A stretch of 30,637 bases of DNA from CAYTTA01 sp964440655 (GTDB lineage: Bacteria; Bacteroidota; Rhodothermia; Balneolales; Balneolaceae). Both the position numbers and the translations under genes were made by a program. Shown here piece after piece: positions 8,539 through 16,896 of this stretch. The stretch covers positions 1-30,637 of the forward strand of contig CAYTTA010000024.1 in NCBI GenBank assembly GCA_964440655.1, given 5' to 3'. Position 1 is the stretch's first letter; each line of letters starts with the position of its first letter. The notes beneath the pieces were generated by a model, which saw nothing but the letters and a program-made list of their open reading frames with translations, did no database searches and was not told the DNA's origin.

Positions 8539-9027
8539 ATGGCAATCAAACCCCGTATCGGAGTGATCATGGGCAGCGACAGCGACTGGCCCACCATGAA
8601 GGAAGCCGCCGATATCCTGAAGGAATTCGGCGTGGCCTACGAGAAACAGGTCGTATCGGCCCACCGGACTCCGGAACGGATGGCAGAATATGGCGCCACC
8701 GCCCGGGAGCGGGGCCTCGAGGTGATCATCGCAGGTGCGGGCGGTGCCGCCCATCTACCCGGAATGCTGGCCAGTTACACCACCCTCCCGGTGATCGGGG
8801 TTCCGGTGCAAACAACCGCGCTTGGTGGAGTGGACAGCCTCTACTCGATCGTCCAGATGCCGAACGGTGTTCCTGTCGCCACCGTAGCCATCGGAAAAGC
8901 GCAGAATGCCGCCCTGCTGGCCCTGCGTATTCTTGGCATCGGGGATCCGGAGATCGCCGACAGACTGGCACGCTACCGGGAGCGGATGGCTGAAGAATCG
9001 ATGAAAAAAACCGATAACCTCCGGTAG
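8539..9027 (+). CDS. purE: N5-carboxyaminoimidazole ribonucleotide mutase (class I PurE)
   Basis: A 162-residue enzyme that converts the PurK product N5-CAIR to CAIR. Its motifs are complete: MGSDSDW (11-17), SAHRTPERM with catalytic-type H42, GAGGAAHLPGM (66-76) and GVDSLYSIVQMP. Together with purK this marks the class I, two-enzyme bacterial route. The start is an ATG with AGGACAG about 8 bases upstream. The C-terminus ends in a charged helix. Downstream is the 23-bp tandem repeat region. Confidence 0.97.
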   Translation: MAIKPRIGVIMGSDSDWPTMKEAADILKEFGVAYEKQVVSAHRTPERMAEYGATARERGLEVIIAGAGGAAHLPGMLASYTTLPVIGVPVQTTALGGVDSLYSIVQMPNGVPVATVAIGKAQNAALLALRILGIGDPEIADRLARYRERMAEESMKKTDNLR

Positions 9028-9087
9028 TCTCACCCCGCTTCTCCCGCCGCAGATTCCGCAACGCTCTTTCTTAAGACAGCCAGGACC

Positions 9088-9328
9088 GCATGGACGTCAT
9101 GACCGAGATCTGCGTCAAAGACCGAGGTATTATCTGCGTCATGGCCGAAGTATCATCTGNNNNNNNNNNNNNNNNNNNNNNNNNNNNNNNNNNNNNNNNN
9201 NNNNNNNNNNNNNNNNNNNNNNNNNNNNNNNNNNNNNNNNNNNNNNNNNNNNNNNNNNNATCTGCGTCATGGCCGAAGTATCATCTGGGTCATCGCCGAA
9301 GTATCAACCTGCGTCATGACGGGTATTA
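9088..9328. repeat. 23-bp intergenic tandem repeat array interrupted by an assembly gap
   Basis: The unit is ATCTGCGTCATGGCCGAAG followed by TATC. Exact copies lie at 9132-9154 and 9260-9282. Variants are at 9108-9131 (24 bases), 9283-9305 and 9306-9328, with a degenerate piece before 9108. The copies abut directly with no spacers, so this is not a CRISPR. The unit is not a multiple of three and no gene covers it, so it is non-coding. The true copy number is unknown because of the N run. The rest of the purE to PBP interval (9329-9426) shows no gene. Confidence 0.9.
9160..9259. other. assembly gap (100 N)
   Basis: Exactly 100 N bases begin five bases into a repeat copy (ATCTG at 9155-9159) and end at the first base of another. 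The round length is a scaffold placeholder, so the true distance and number of repeats are unknown. Confidence 0.98.
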
Positions 9329-9426
9329 ATCCGGGAGACGTTCATCAGGGCAACAAGCAGCCCGTGGGCGGAAACTTTTTTTCAGACTCGCAGTAAAGTC
9401 CCTGTCGGATAAGATCTTTCAGTCGT

Positions 9427-11805
9427 ATGGGCAGCAGAAAGCCAGGAAGCCGGAGAAAATCAACCCGTCGCTCCTCCCCCAACCGGAGCGGCGCATCCCG
9501 GAAAAACTCTCTCAAAAGGCAACGTTCTCTCCGGAAATCGATCCGGATCCTCTTTGCACTCCTTCTGCTGGGTGTGGCACTTCTTGCCGCCGCTCTGACC
9601 ATTGAATTGCGGCGCACCCTTCCCGGTCTCTCCGAACTGAGAGAGATCCGGCATCACGAGAGCTCGCGCGTCTACACATCGGACGGTGTCCTGCTGGGCA
9701 CATGGTATCTTCAGAACCGGACCCGTGTGGATCTGGATGAGGTCTCACCGCTTTTCATCGATGCTTTGATCGCAACGGAGGATGTGCGCTTCTATCAGCA
9801 CAACGGGATCGACCGCCGTGCACTGGCCCGGGTGCTGATAAAGACCCTGCTGTTGCGGAAAGAAGCGGGCGGAGGCAGCACCCTGACCCAGCAGCTGGCG
9901 AAAAACCTCTATCCGCGCGAGCCCGGCGGACCCTGGCGTCTGCTGGCAAGCAAGGTGAGGGAGATGATCACGGCAAGGCGGCTGGAATCGCTCTATGACA
10001 AGAACGAGATTCTGGAGCTCTATCTGAACACGGTCTCCTTCGGTGAGGATACCTATGGAATCGAGACCGCCTCCCGCCGATTCTTCAGCAAAGACCCGGC
10101 AAGGCTGGAGCTTCATGAGGCGGCAACCCTGGCCGGTCTGCTCCGCGCCCCCGGAGCCTACAACCCCCGCCGTTATCCGGAGCGGGCCGTGAGAAGAAGA
10201 AATGTGGTGCTCCGGCAGATGGAAAAATATGATTACATCTCCCCGAAGCAGGCGGAAGAGGCGATCTCCCGCCCCCTCTCTCTCCGCTATGAGCGGATCT
10301 CGGTAAACGAGGGGATGGCTCCCCACTTCCGGGAGTTTCTCAGGGGCGAGCTCCATCACATCCTGGAGAACCTTCCCTCGATGGACGGTCGCAGTTACAA
10401 CCTCTATACAGACGGGCTGGTCATTGAGACCACCATCGATTCGAGGATCCAGAAGGCGGCCGAAGAGGCCGTCATCCTCCAGATGAAACAGCTTCAGAAG
10501 CAGTTTGAAGCGTCACTGAACGGCAGGCAGCTCCTTCCCGACAACGATCCTCTCATCCTGCAGGCATGGAGACAGTCGCCCCATTACCGGAAGCTGTCGG
10601 CAGAGAACCGGCCCGAAGAGGAGATCCGTGAGATCTTCCACCGGCCTGTACCCATGGAGCTCTTCACCTGGGAAGGAGAGATCGAACGGACCGCATCACC
10701 TCACGACTCGCTGCGGCACTATCTCTCTTTCCTGAATGCGGGACTTCTGGCACTCTCTCCGGAAAGCGGGGAGGTGAAGGCGTGGGTGGGAAGCATCCAC
10801 CATAAATATTTCCAGTATGATCATGTCCGGGCGAGGAGGCAATCCGGTTCCGCATTCAAGCCCTTGCTCTATGCAGCCGCTCTTGAAGGAGGAGTACGCC
10901 CCTGCGACTGGCGCCGGAACCGTCTGACCACCTGGACAGAGTGGGATGAGTGGACACCGCGGAATGCGGGTGATGAATATGGCGGCTCCTATTCGATTCA
11001 GGGGGCACTTGTCCATTCGGTCAACACCATTGCGGTGGAACTGCTGATGGAGACCGGTATCGGACCGGTGAAGGAGATGGCGGAAAAGGCAGGCATCACC
11101 TCCCCCATTCCGTACGAACCCTCCATCGCGCTGGGAACGGCAGAGGTCTCTCTCCTGGAGCTCACGGCGGCCTACGCCTCCTTTGCCCGTGAAGGCCGCA
11201 GAGTCCGACCCTGGTACATCCGTTCGATCCGTGACGCGGAAGGTCGCCTGCTCTACCGGTTCGAGAACCCCAACATGGAGAATTCCGACCAGATCATGAG
11301 CCCTGAAACGGCAGCGGCCATGGTCTCCATGCTTTCGGCCGCGGTGGACAGGGGAACGGGAAGAGGTCTTCGTACAGGTTTCGGGCTGACCGGTGCTGTG
11401 GCGGGAAAAACAGGAACCACCCAGTCCTACTCTGACGGCTGGTTCGTGGGAATGACACCCGATCTGGTTTTCGGCTCCTGGGTGGGCGGATGGAGCCCAC
11501 GGATACGGTTCGCAGAGACGAGCGGATACGCCTCACGAACCGCACTCCCCATCGCAGGCCGGTTTCTGAAACAGCTGGAGAGCCATCCCGATCTGGCACC
11601 CGCCGCCGCCTTTCCTCCTCACCAGCAAAATACCGGCTGGAACCTGCAGTGCGCCGACCGTCGGGACGACTCGGTGCTGGACCGGTTCCGTGATCTGGTT
11701 ACAGGACGAAACAGTGAAAAACCGCGGAAGGTGGAGACACAAAGAGAAGAGAACCGGAAGGAGAGGAAAAACCTGCTCGACCGGTTCCGGGGTATTTTCA
11801 GATAA
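9427..11805 (+). CDS. bifunctional penicillin-binding protein 1A-type (glycosyltransferase/transpeptidase)
   Basis: A 792-residue class A PBP that polymerises and cross-links peptidoglycan at the outer face of the inner membrane. A very basic cytoplasmic tail (1-39) is followed by one membrane anchor (about 40-60). The GT51 glycosyltransferase domain has the catalytic E118 in EDVRFYQHNGID, then GGSTLTQQLAKN and KVREMITARRLE. The transpeptidase domain has S475 in SAFK, the SVN triad motif at 531-533 and K661-T-G in AGKTGTTQSYSDGWFVG. All key residues are present, so both activities are expected. The C-terminal tail is charged. The Shine-Dalgarno is weak. It is convergent with dnaJ. Confidence 0.95.
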   Translation: MGSRKPGSRRKSTRRSSPNRSGASRKNSLKRQRSLRKSIRILFALLLLGVALLAAALTIELRRTLPGLSELREIRHHESSRVYTSDGVLLGTWYLQNRTRVDLDEVSPLFIDALIATEDVRFYQHNGIDRRALARVLIKTLLLRKEAGGGSTLTQQLAKNLYPREPGGPWRLLASKVREMITARRLESLYDKNEILELYLNTVSFGEDTYGIETASRRFFSKDPARLELHEAATLAGLLRAPGAYNPRRYPERAVRRRNVVLRQMEKYDYISPKQAEEAISRPLSLRYERISVNEGMAPHFREFLRGELHHILENLPSMDGRSYNLYTDGLVIETTIDSRIQKAAEEAVILQMKQLQKQFEASLNGRQLLPDNDPLILQAWRQSPHYRKLSAENRPEEEIREIFHRPVPMELFTWEGEIERTASPHDSLRHYLSFLNAGLLALSPESGEVKAWVGSIHHKYFQYDHVRARRQSGSAFKPLLYAAALEGGVRPCDWRRNRLTTWTEWDEWTPRNAGDEYGGSYSIQGALVHSVNTIAVELLMETGIGPVKEMAEKAGITSPIPYEPSIALGTAEVSLLELTAAYASFAREGRRVRPWYIRSIRDAEGRLLYRFENPNMENSDQIMSPETAAAMVSMLSAAVDRGTGRGLRTGFGLTGAVAGKTGTTQSYSDGWFVGMTPDLVFGSWVGGWSPRIRFAETSGYASRTALPIAGRFLKQLESHPDLAPAAAFPPHQQNTGWNLQCADRRDDSVLDRFRDLVTGRNSEKPRKVETQREENRKERKNLLDRFRGIFR

Positions 11806-11838
11806 GGATCTACAGGTCAGCGCTTCCGAGCGGTTATG

Positions 11839-11874
11839 CCGGATCAGCCGGATCAGCCGGATCAGCCGGATCAT
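11839..11874. repeat. 9-bp microsatellite between the PBP gene and dnaJ
   Basis: Three exact copies of CCGGATCAG and a fourth ending CCGGATCAT lie in the 138-base convergent interval. The repeat makes Pro-Asp-Gln runs in one frame, but that frame is antisense to dnaJ, so it is treated as non-coding. No convincing terminator was seen in this interval. Confidence 0.8.
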
Positions 11875-11943
11875 TCTTCAGGTAGTCGTTGCGATTGCTC
11901 AGCCGAAAGTTCACTCTTCAGCAGGCCTCTTGAAAAAAGCCCT

Positions 11944-13116
11944 TCAGGTAAAAATATCCTTGATCCGCGCGAAAAACCCATTCTCCCGGTTTTTCACGTT
12001 GGAGACATCAAAACTGTCACTTTCACGCAGTGCCTCCAGGTGCTTCCTCTCCTCGGAAGTCACCTCTTTGGGAATGTAGACATTGATCCGGATGTACTGA
12101 TCCCCCGTTCCGGAGTTGTGAAGCCCGGTGATCCCCCGGCCTTTCATCCGAAGCAGTCTCCCCGGCTGTGTTCCGGGATCGATCTTCACTTTTGCCTTCC
12201 CTTTCAGTGTCGGGACCTCTTTCTCGGTGCCCAGGATCGCTTCCGGCACACTGAGGATCAGCTCGTGATAGATATCATTGCCTTCCCGTTCGAACTGCTC
12301 ATGGGGGAGCTCCTCAATGAGAACGATCAGATCCCCCGGCTCTCCGCCGCGGGCTCCCGCATTTCCCTGTCCCCGGAGCGTGATGTAGTTCCCTTCCGAC
12401 ACACCGGAGGGAATGTTCACTTTTACCTTCTCCTCTCCCCGTACCGTCCCCTCGCCGCCGCAGCTCTTGCACCGGTTGATGATGATACGCCCTTCACCGC
12501 GACAGGTCGGGCAGGTCTGGACGTTGACAAACTGACCGAACATGGTCCGGGATACCTGACGCACCTCTCCCATTCCGTTACAGGTGCCGCAGGTCTGAAA
12601 ATCGGATTCACTCTCGGCACCGGTCCCGCTGCAGGTCTCACACGTCACCTGCTTCTTCACCTTGAGCGTCTTTTCCGTACCGGAAGCGATCTCCTCAAGA
12701 GTGAGCCCCACCTTCAGTTTCATATCGCGGCCCGGCTGGCCTGCGCTGCGTCTGCGCCTTCCCTGCCCTGACGAACCGAAGATGTCACCACCGAAGATGT
12801 CCCCTCCGAAAATATCGCCGAACCTGCTGAAGATGTCCTCAAAGCTGATGTTCTCAAAGTCGACGCCCCCACCGAAACCGCCCGGACCGTTGTTCACCCC
12901 TGCATGCCCGAACTGGTCATACCGCTGTCGTTTCTGGGGCTCCCGGAGTACTTCATAGGCTTCGGCCGCCTCCTTGAACTTCCGTGCGGCCTCCTCATCC
13001 CCTTTGTTCCTGTCGGGGTGATACTGCATCGCTTTTTTCCGGTAAGCTTTCTTGATCTCGGCTTCCGTTGCGTTCCGGTCTACCCCTAGTACCTCGTAAT
13101 AATCCCGTTTGGACAT
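11944..13116 (-). CDS. dnaJ: chaperone DnaJ (Hsp40)
   Basis: A 390-residue type I Hsp40 that delivers unfolded proteins to DnaK and stimulates its ATPase. The J domain carries H33-P-D. A Gly/Phe-rich linker (about 74-117) includes a triple GGDIF repeat. The zinc-binding domain starts at C159 and has four CxxCxGxG-type motifs (CETCSGTG, CGTCNGMG, CPTCRGEG, CKSCGGEG). The C-terminal substrate domains end at 390. The gene begins 10 bases after the grpE stop, so grpE and dnaJ form an operon. dnaK is not in the window. Confidence 0.97.
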   Translation of the reverse strand: MSKRDYYEVLGVDRNATEAEIKKAYRKKAMQYHPDRNKGDEEAARKFKEAAEAYEVLREPQKRQRYDQFGHAGVNNGPGGFGGGVDFENISFEDIFSRFGDIFGGDIFGGDIFGSSGQGRRRRSAGQPGRDMKLKVGLTLEEIASGTEKTLKVKKQVTCETCSGTGAESESDFQTCGTCNGMGEVRQVSRTMFGQFVNVQTCPTCRGEGRIIINRCKSCGGEGTVRGEEKVKVNIPSGVSEGNYITLRGQGNAGARGGEPGDLIVLIEELPHEQFEREGNDIYHELILSVPEAILGTEKEVPTLKGKAKVKIDPGTQPGRLLRMKGRGITGLHNSGTGDQYIRINVYIPKEVTSEERKHLEALRESDSFDVSNVKNRENGFFARIKDIFT

Positions 13117-13126
13117 CGAACTGATT

Positions 13127-13759
13127 CTATTCGCTCACAATCACTTTCGCATGGCGGATGGTTTTTCCATCCATCCTGTAGCCGTTCTCCACAATCTGCA
13201 GAACGGTATTGCTCTCCACACCCTCCTCGAGTGGCTTCTGCCTCATCAATGCATCATGCAGATCCACATCAAATGGTACACCTGTCTGGTCGATCCGCTC
13301 CACACCATGCTGGCGGAGAACTTCATCAAATTTGGCAGCGATCATCCGGATCCCCTCCTCAATCCCTTTCTGATCCGATCCTGCGGGGGAGTCGAGTACC
13401 TGAAGGGTCCGCTGCAGATCGTCGTTTACCGGCAGAAAAGATTCGACCGCTTTGACACGTGCCGCTTCATTCATCTGGATTCGCTCCCGCTGGACCCGTT
13501 TCCGGATATTGTCCAGCTCGGCGGCTCTTCGCAGTAGAGTGTCACGCAGCTCTTCAACCTGCTGTTCCAGCTCCGCGATCCGCTTCTGCTGTTCTATAAT
13601 CAGGGTGTCCGAATCTGTCTCCATTCCGATTTCTCCCTGCCCCCCTTCGTCACGGGCGGCGTCCTGGGTATCGTGGAGCGGGCTGTTTTCCGGCTCCATT
13701 CCGTTTTCCTTTTCCATTTGGGTGAATTCGGTTTCGTTGGTCATCTCTTTTTTCATCAT
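13127..13759 (-). CDS. grpE: nucleotide exchange factor GrpE
   Basis: A 210-residue protein that releases ADP from DnaK. The acidic, disordered N-terminus (about 1-50) leads into a long coiled coil (QQKRIAELEQQVEELRDTLLRR). The GrpE core follows, with AAELDNIRKRVQRER and FLPVNDDLQRTL, and the C-terminal beta domain with GVPFDVDLHDALM and the VIVSE end. Two adjacent ATG codons (13759 and 13756) can serve as start and no strong ribosome site decides between them. The upstream 115 bases separate it from the VOC gene on the same strand. No CIRCE element (TTAGCACTC-N9-GAGTGCTAA) was seen there. Confidence 0.95.
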   Translation of the reverse strand: MMKKEMTNETEFTQMEKENGMEPENSPLHDTQDAARDEGGQGEIGMETDSDTLIIEQQKRIAELEQQVEELRDTLLRRAAELDNIRKRVQRERIQMNEAARVKAVESFLPVNDDLQRTLQVLDSPAGSDQKGIEEGIRMIAAKFDEVLRQHGVERIDQTGVPFDVDLHDALMRQKPLEEGVESNTVLQIVENGYRMDGKTIRHAKVIVSE

Positions 13760-13874
13760 TGAGTAACTATCGTGTCATCATCCAGTAAATATCAGCAAAA
13801 TCTGTGCCCCGGACCCTTTCCGGTTCCGTTCTGACAATCCTGCACGGCTCTGCACCCCTTCTGTCAGGCCGCGG

Positions 13875-14261
13875 TCATCGGGACTCGTAAAAGAATTCGA
13901 TCATGTTGCCGTCAGGGTCCGAAATGAAGAGAAAACGGCCTGTTTTCCGGTTTGCGGGACCACTGAGAATGGTAACCTCTTTCTCCCGGAAATATTTTGC
14001 CATCTCATCAACCGCCTCTTCGCTGGGCAGATGAAAACCGATATGATCCACCCGGAAATCCCTGGAGTGGGGATCGTAGCTGGTTTCCGCCTCGACAATC
14101 ACGAGCGTATCCTCCCCCCCAACCCTGTAAACGGCCATGCTCTGGCCCATCTTCCGGATCTGTTCAAAGCCAAGTATCTCTCCGTAAAATTCCTCCGAAC
14201 GTTCGATCTGATTGACTCGGATCGTAATGTGGTGGATGCCTGTCGGTCTGAATGGAATCAT
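13875..14261 (-). CDS. VOC/glyoxalase-fold metalloprotein
   Basis: A 128-residue single-domain member of the vicinal oxygen chelate superfamily. The N-terminal GIHHITIRVNQIERSEEFYG supplies the first metal histidine and the beta-alpha start. VDHIGFHL and DPDGNMIEFFYE supply the later histidine and the terminal glutamate, the usual metal-binding pattern. The ATG at 14261 is preferred; a GTG at 14285 would add 8 residues. Members include glyoxalase I, fosfomycin-resistance proteins, dioxygenases and methylmalonyl-CoA epimerase, and nothing here decides which. It lies upstream of grpE on the same strand but 115 bases away. The substrate is unknown. Confidence 0.85.
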   Translation of the reverse strand: MIPFRPTGIHHITIRVNQIERSEEFYGEILGFEQIRKMGQSMAVYRVGGEDTLVIVEAETSYDPHSRDFRVDHIGFHLPSEEAVDEMAKYFREKEVTILSGPANRKTGRFLFISDPDGNMIEFFYESR

Positions 14262-14587
14262 TGTCTTTATCTGGTTATCGGCCACCGGATCCGGATGCCG
14301 CTGAATGATGAGCTCTGCCGGGGTGGCCAGGCGGCAGCCGTCTTTTCCGGCTCACTCTTCTCCCGAAAAAACTGCATGGAAGGAAGTTAGCAAAATTTGC
14401 CCCCCCGATAAACTCTCCAGCTGAAACTTCACCGCCCCCGTACACCCTTTTTCATTATCTTTATCCGGCATTCCAACTTTCCGGTGGTAACGGACCATTC
14501 CGGCAAAACCGGGAGCAGTCCGGAGGCACCCGGGGTAGCGATCCCCGGATCAGTTCGGCAATCCCCGGCGGACAAAAAAACGTTTCA
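14262..14587. other. divergent intergenic region without a supported gene
   Basis: About 325 bases separate the VOC gene (minus) from rsmI (plus). No reading frame here has family similarity. A short palindrome GCAAAATTTGC at 14390-14400 and several AT-rich tracts suggest divergent promoters, but no clear TAnnTTTG box was found in a sensible position. Confidence 0.5.
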
Positions 14588-15271
14588 GTGGCCACACTCT
14601 ACCTGGTAGCAACCCCAATCGGGAATCTGGAGGACTTTTCACCAAGAGCGGTCCGGACCCTCCGCTCCGTCGGCCGGATCGGCTGTGAAGATACCCGTTT
14701 ATCAGGGAAGCTGCTTGCTCATTACGGAATCGAACAGCCCACCTTCTCCTTTCATCAGCACAACGAGCATAAAAAGCTTCCCTGGCTGCTCGACCAGCTT
14801 GCCGCCGGAATCGATCTTGCACTGATCACCGATGCAGGGATGCCCGGCATCTCCGATCCCGGATTTCTGGCCGCACGGGCGGCGCATCAGAACGGCTACA
14901 ACGTGGTGGTCATCCCGGGCCCCGATGCCTGCACGACCGCACTGGCCGCGAGCGGTCTGCCGAGCGACCGGTACCATTTCGAGGGCTTCCTTCCGCTCAG
15001 GAAAGGGAGGAAAACAAGGCTCGCCGAGATCTCCGCTCACGAGATCACCACCGTGCTCTATGAAAGTCCCCACCGTCTGCTCCGACTGCTCGATGAGCTG
15101 GCCGAGGCGGCGGGAACGGACCGGATGCTTTTCATCGCGCGGGAACTGACCAAGAAGTTCGAGGAGACGCAGCGCGGAACCGTCGGACAGCTGAGAGAGC
15201 ACTGGCGGCAGCGGGACGCCATCAAAGGGGAGTTCGTCCTGGTGCTGGCCGGCAAATCCTACCGGGAATGA
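14588..15271 (+). CDS. rsmI: 16S rRNA (cytidine1402-2'-O)-methyltransferase
   Basis: A 227-residue SAM-dependent enzyme of the tetrapyrrole-methylase fold that 2'-O-methylates C1402 in the ribosomal decoding site. The signature TLYLVATPIGNLEDFSPRAV begins at residue 3, ALITDAGMPGISDPG is the SAM-pocket loop, and ARELTKKFEETQRG is characteristic of RsmI. The start is a GTG at 14588, immediately before the signature. The last four bases (ATGA) overlap the lnt start, so translation of lnt is probably coupled. The length is slightly below the E. coli enzyme because a C-terminal extension is missing, as in many relatives. Confidence 0.95.
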   Translation: MATLYLVATPIGNLEDFSPRAVRTLRSVGRIGCEDTRLSGKLLAHYGIEQPTFSFHQHNEHKKLPWLLDQLAAGIDLALITDAGMPGISDPGFLAARAAHQNGYNVVVIPGPDACTTALAASGLPSDRYHFEGFLPLRKGRKTRLAEISAHEITTVLYESPHRLLRLLDELAEAAGTDRMLFIARELTKKFEETQRGTVGQLREHWRQRDAIKGEFVLVLAGKSYRE

Positions 15272-16854
15272 GAAACAGATCGGGTATGATCACAACAGAA
15301 CTTTTCACCGGCCGCAGGGCCCTGGCTGCTGCCATCACCGCCGGGGCGCTTCTTACCCTCTCCTTCCCCCCTTTCGATCTCTCCTTCCTGCAGTTCCCCG
15401 CCCTGCTCCTTCTCTTTGGCCTGGCGATCGCGGTGGAACAGAGAAGAGAGTTCCTGAAGTACGGATATCTTGCCCTCTTCATCTGGAATCTGGGCACCAC
15501 CTACTGGCTCATGCTGGCAACGATGGCAGGCGGACTGGCCGCGCTCCTCGCCAACAGCGCGCTGATGCTGCTTCCTCTCGGGATGATCCGTTCGCTCCAT
15601 CGCCGTCGGACGCCCCTCTCCATACCGGCCGCCGTTCTGCTCGGGGCTGCCTCCTGGACCGCCCTCGAGTTTCTCCATCACAACTGGGATCTCGCCTGGC
15701 CCTGGCTCACGCTGGGCAACGCCTGGTCCAATCACCCCTGGCTGATCCAGTACATTTCCGTCACCGGACATCTCGGAATAAGCTTCTGGGTGGTCGCCAC
15801 GTCCATCATGGGATGGCACCTGCTGCAGAAACCCGGAAGAAAAAATGCCGTCGGAACTCTCGTCCTTCTGCTTCTCTTTCCTCTTCTGAGCCTCATCACC
15901 CGTTCACTATGGCAGGAAGATCGCACGCAGAGTCTGGAAGTGGCGGTGGTACAGCCCAACATGGACACCTGGCTCAGCTACGGGGGGCTGGAGAGCGCCG
16001 ATGAACTCCTCACCCTGTTGCTGGAGCTCTCCGATTCGGTCCGTACGGATCAAACCCGGCTGATCGTCTGGCCCGAGAACGCCCTGGAATCGGCCCTGCC
16101 GAGAGAGAACCGCTTCAACAGCCGGATCCGGGACTCGCTCCGCACCTGGCAGAGCGATCTGATCGCCGGTTCCGGTTTTGTGGAATTCTATGATCCGGAT
16201 GAGCTGCCTCCGCTCTACCGGATGACGGGGAACCGCCCCTACAACATCTACAACTCGGCACTTCACTTTACCGGAAGCGGATCCGGCCTGGCCTCCGTCT
16301 ACAAAAAAGGGCGTCTGGTGCCGGTGGTCGAGCGGATGCCCTTCGCCGAAACCCTGCAGAAGCTCGACCTCTTCGGCCTGGTGGACTGGGGACAGAATGC
16401 CGGATACGGAAAAGGGACCGAGACCAACAATTTCCATCTGAACGGTTTCTCCACCCCCGCCCTTGTCTGCTATGACTCGGTATTTCCCGGATGGACCGGC
16501 GGATTTGTCCGGGACGGAGCCGACTTCATCACCATCATCACCAACGACGGCTGGTGGGGGGATACCGGCGGACATCATCAGCACTTCGCTTACGCACGTC
16601 TTCGTGCCATCGAATTCCGCCGCTGGGTGGTGCGCAGCGCCAACAACGGGATCTCCGGAATTATCGCACCCGACGGAAGCATCCGGGAAAAAACCCGCTA
16701 CTGGGAGAGAACCGCCTTCACCCGGACCATACACCCCTCCGACCGGCAGACTCTTTTTGCACGATACGGCTCACTATTCAACAGCCTGTTGGTTGCAGGA
16801 CTGGGAGTGAGTCTTCTGCTGCACCTCCAGGAGCGAAGGGGTTCCGGGAACTGA
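15268..16854 (+). CDS. lnt: apolipoprotein N-acyltransferase
   Basis: A 528-residue inner-membrane enzyme that adds the third acyl chain to lipoproteins such as the LptC seen in this window. Six or so hydrophobic helices fill residues about 15-215, and a nitrilase-like periplasmic domain follows. The catalytic triad is visible: E270 in IVWPENALES, K347 in YKKGRLVPVVERMP, and C401 in ALVCYDSVFPG. ITNDGWWGDTGG and RAIEFRRWVVRSANNGISG are typical nitrilase-domain segments, and a last membrane helix lies near the C-terminus. It overlaps rsmI by 4 bases. The end is convergent with sprA, 42 bases away. Confidence 0.95.
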   Translation: MRNRSGMITTELFTGRRALAAAITAGALLTLSFPPFDLSFLQFPALLLLFGLAIAVEQRREFLKYGYLALFIWNLGTTYWLMLATMAGGLAALLANSALMLLPLGMIRSLHRRRTPLSIPAAVLLGAASWTALEFLHHNWDLAWPWLTLGNAWSNHPWLIQYISVTGHLGISFWVVATSIMGWHLLQKPGRKNAVGTLVLLLLFPLLSLITRSLWQEDRTQSLEVAVVQPNMDTWLSYGGLESADELLTLLLELSDSVRTDQTRLIVWPENALESALPRENRFNSRIRDSLRTWQSDLIAGSGFVEFYDPDELPPLYRMTGNRPYNIYNSALHFTGSGSGLASVYKKGRLVPVVERMPFAETLQKLDLFGLVDWGQNAGYGKGTETNNFHLNGFSTPALVCYDSVFPGWTGGFVRDGADFITIITNDGWWGDTGGHHQHFAYARLRAIEFRRWVVRSANNGISGIIAPDGSIREKTRYWERTAFTRTIHPSDRQTLFARYGSLFNSLLVAGLGVSLLLHLQERRGSGN

Positions 16855-16896
16855 TCCGGAGTTTCCGCGGAGCTCCCACAACCCGGCATGATCCCG

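Noticed and set aside
7185..8597. 470-codon minus-strand open frame
   Set aside because: Antisense to purK, with no recognisable motif.
9088..9328. CRISPR array
   Set aside because: Copies abut with no unique spacers, the unit is not palindromic at its ends and there are no cas genes.
11836..12771. 311-codon plus-strand frame beginning with Pro-Asp-Gln repeats
   Set aside because: Antisense to dnaJ. The repeats come from the 9-bp microsatellite.
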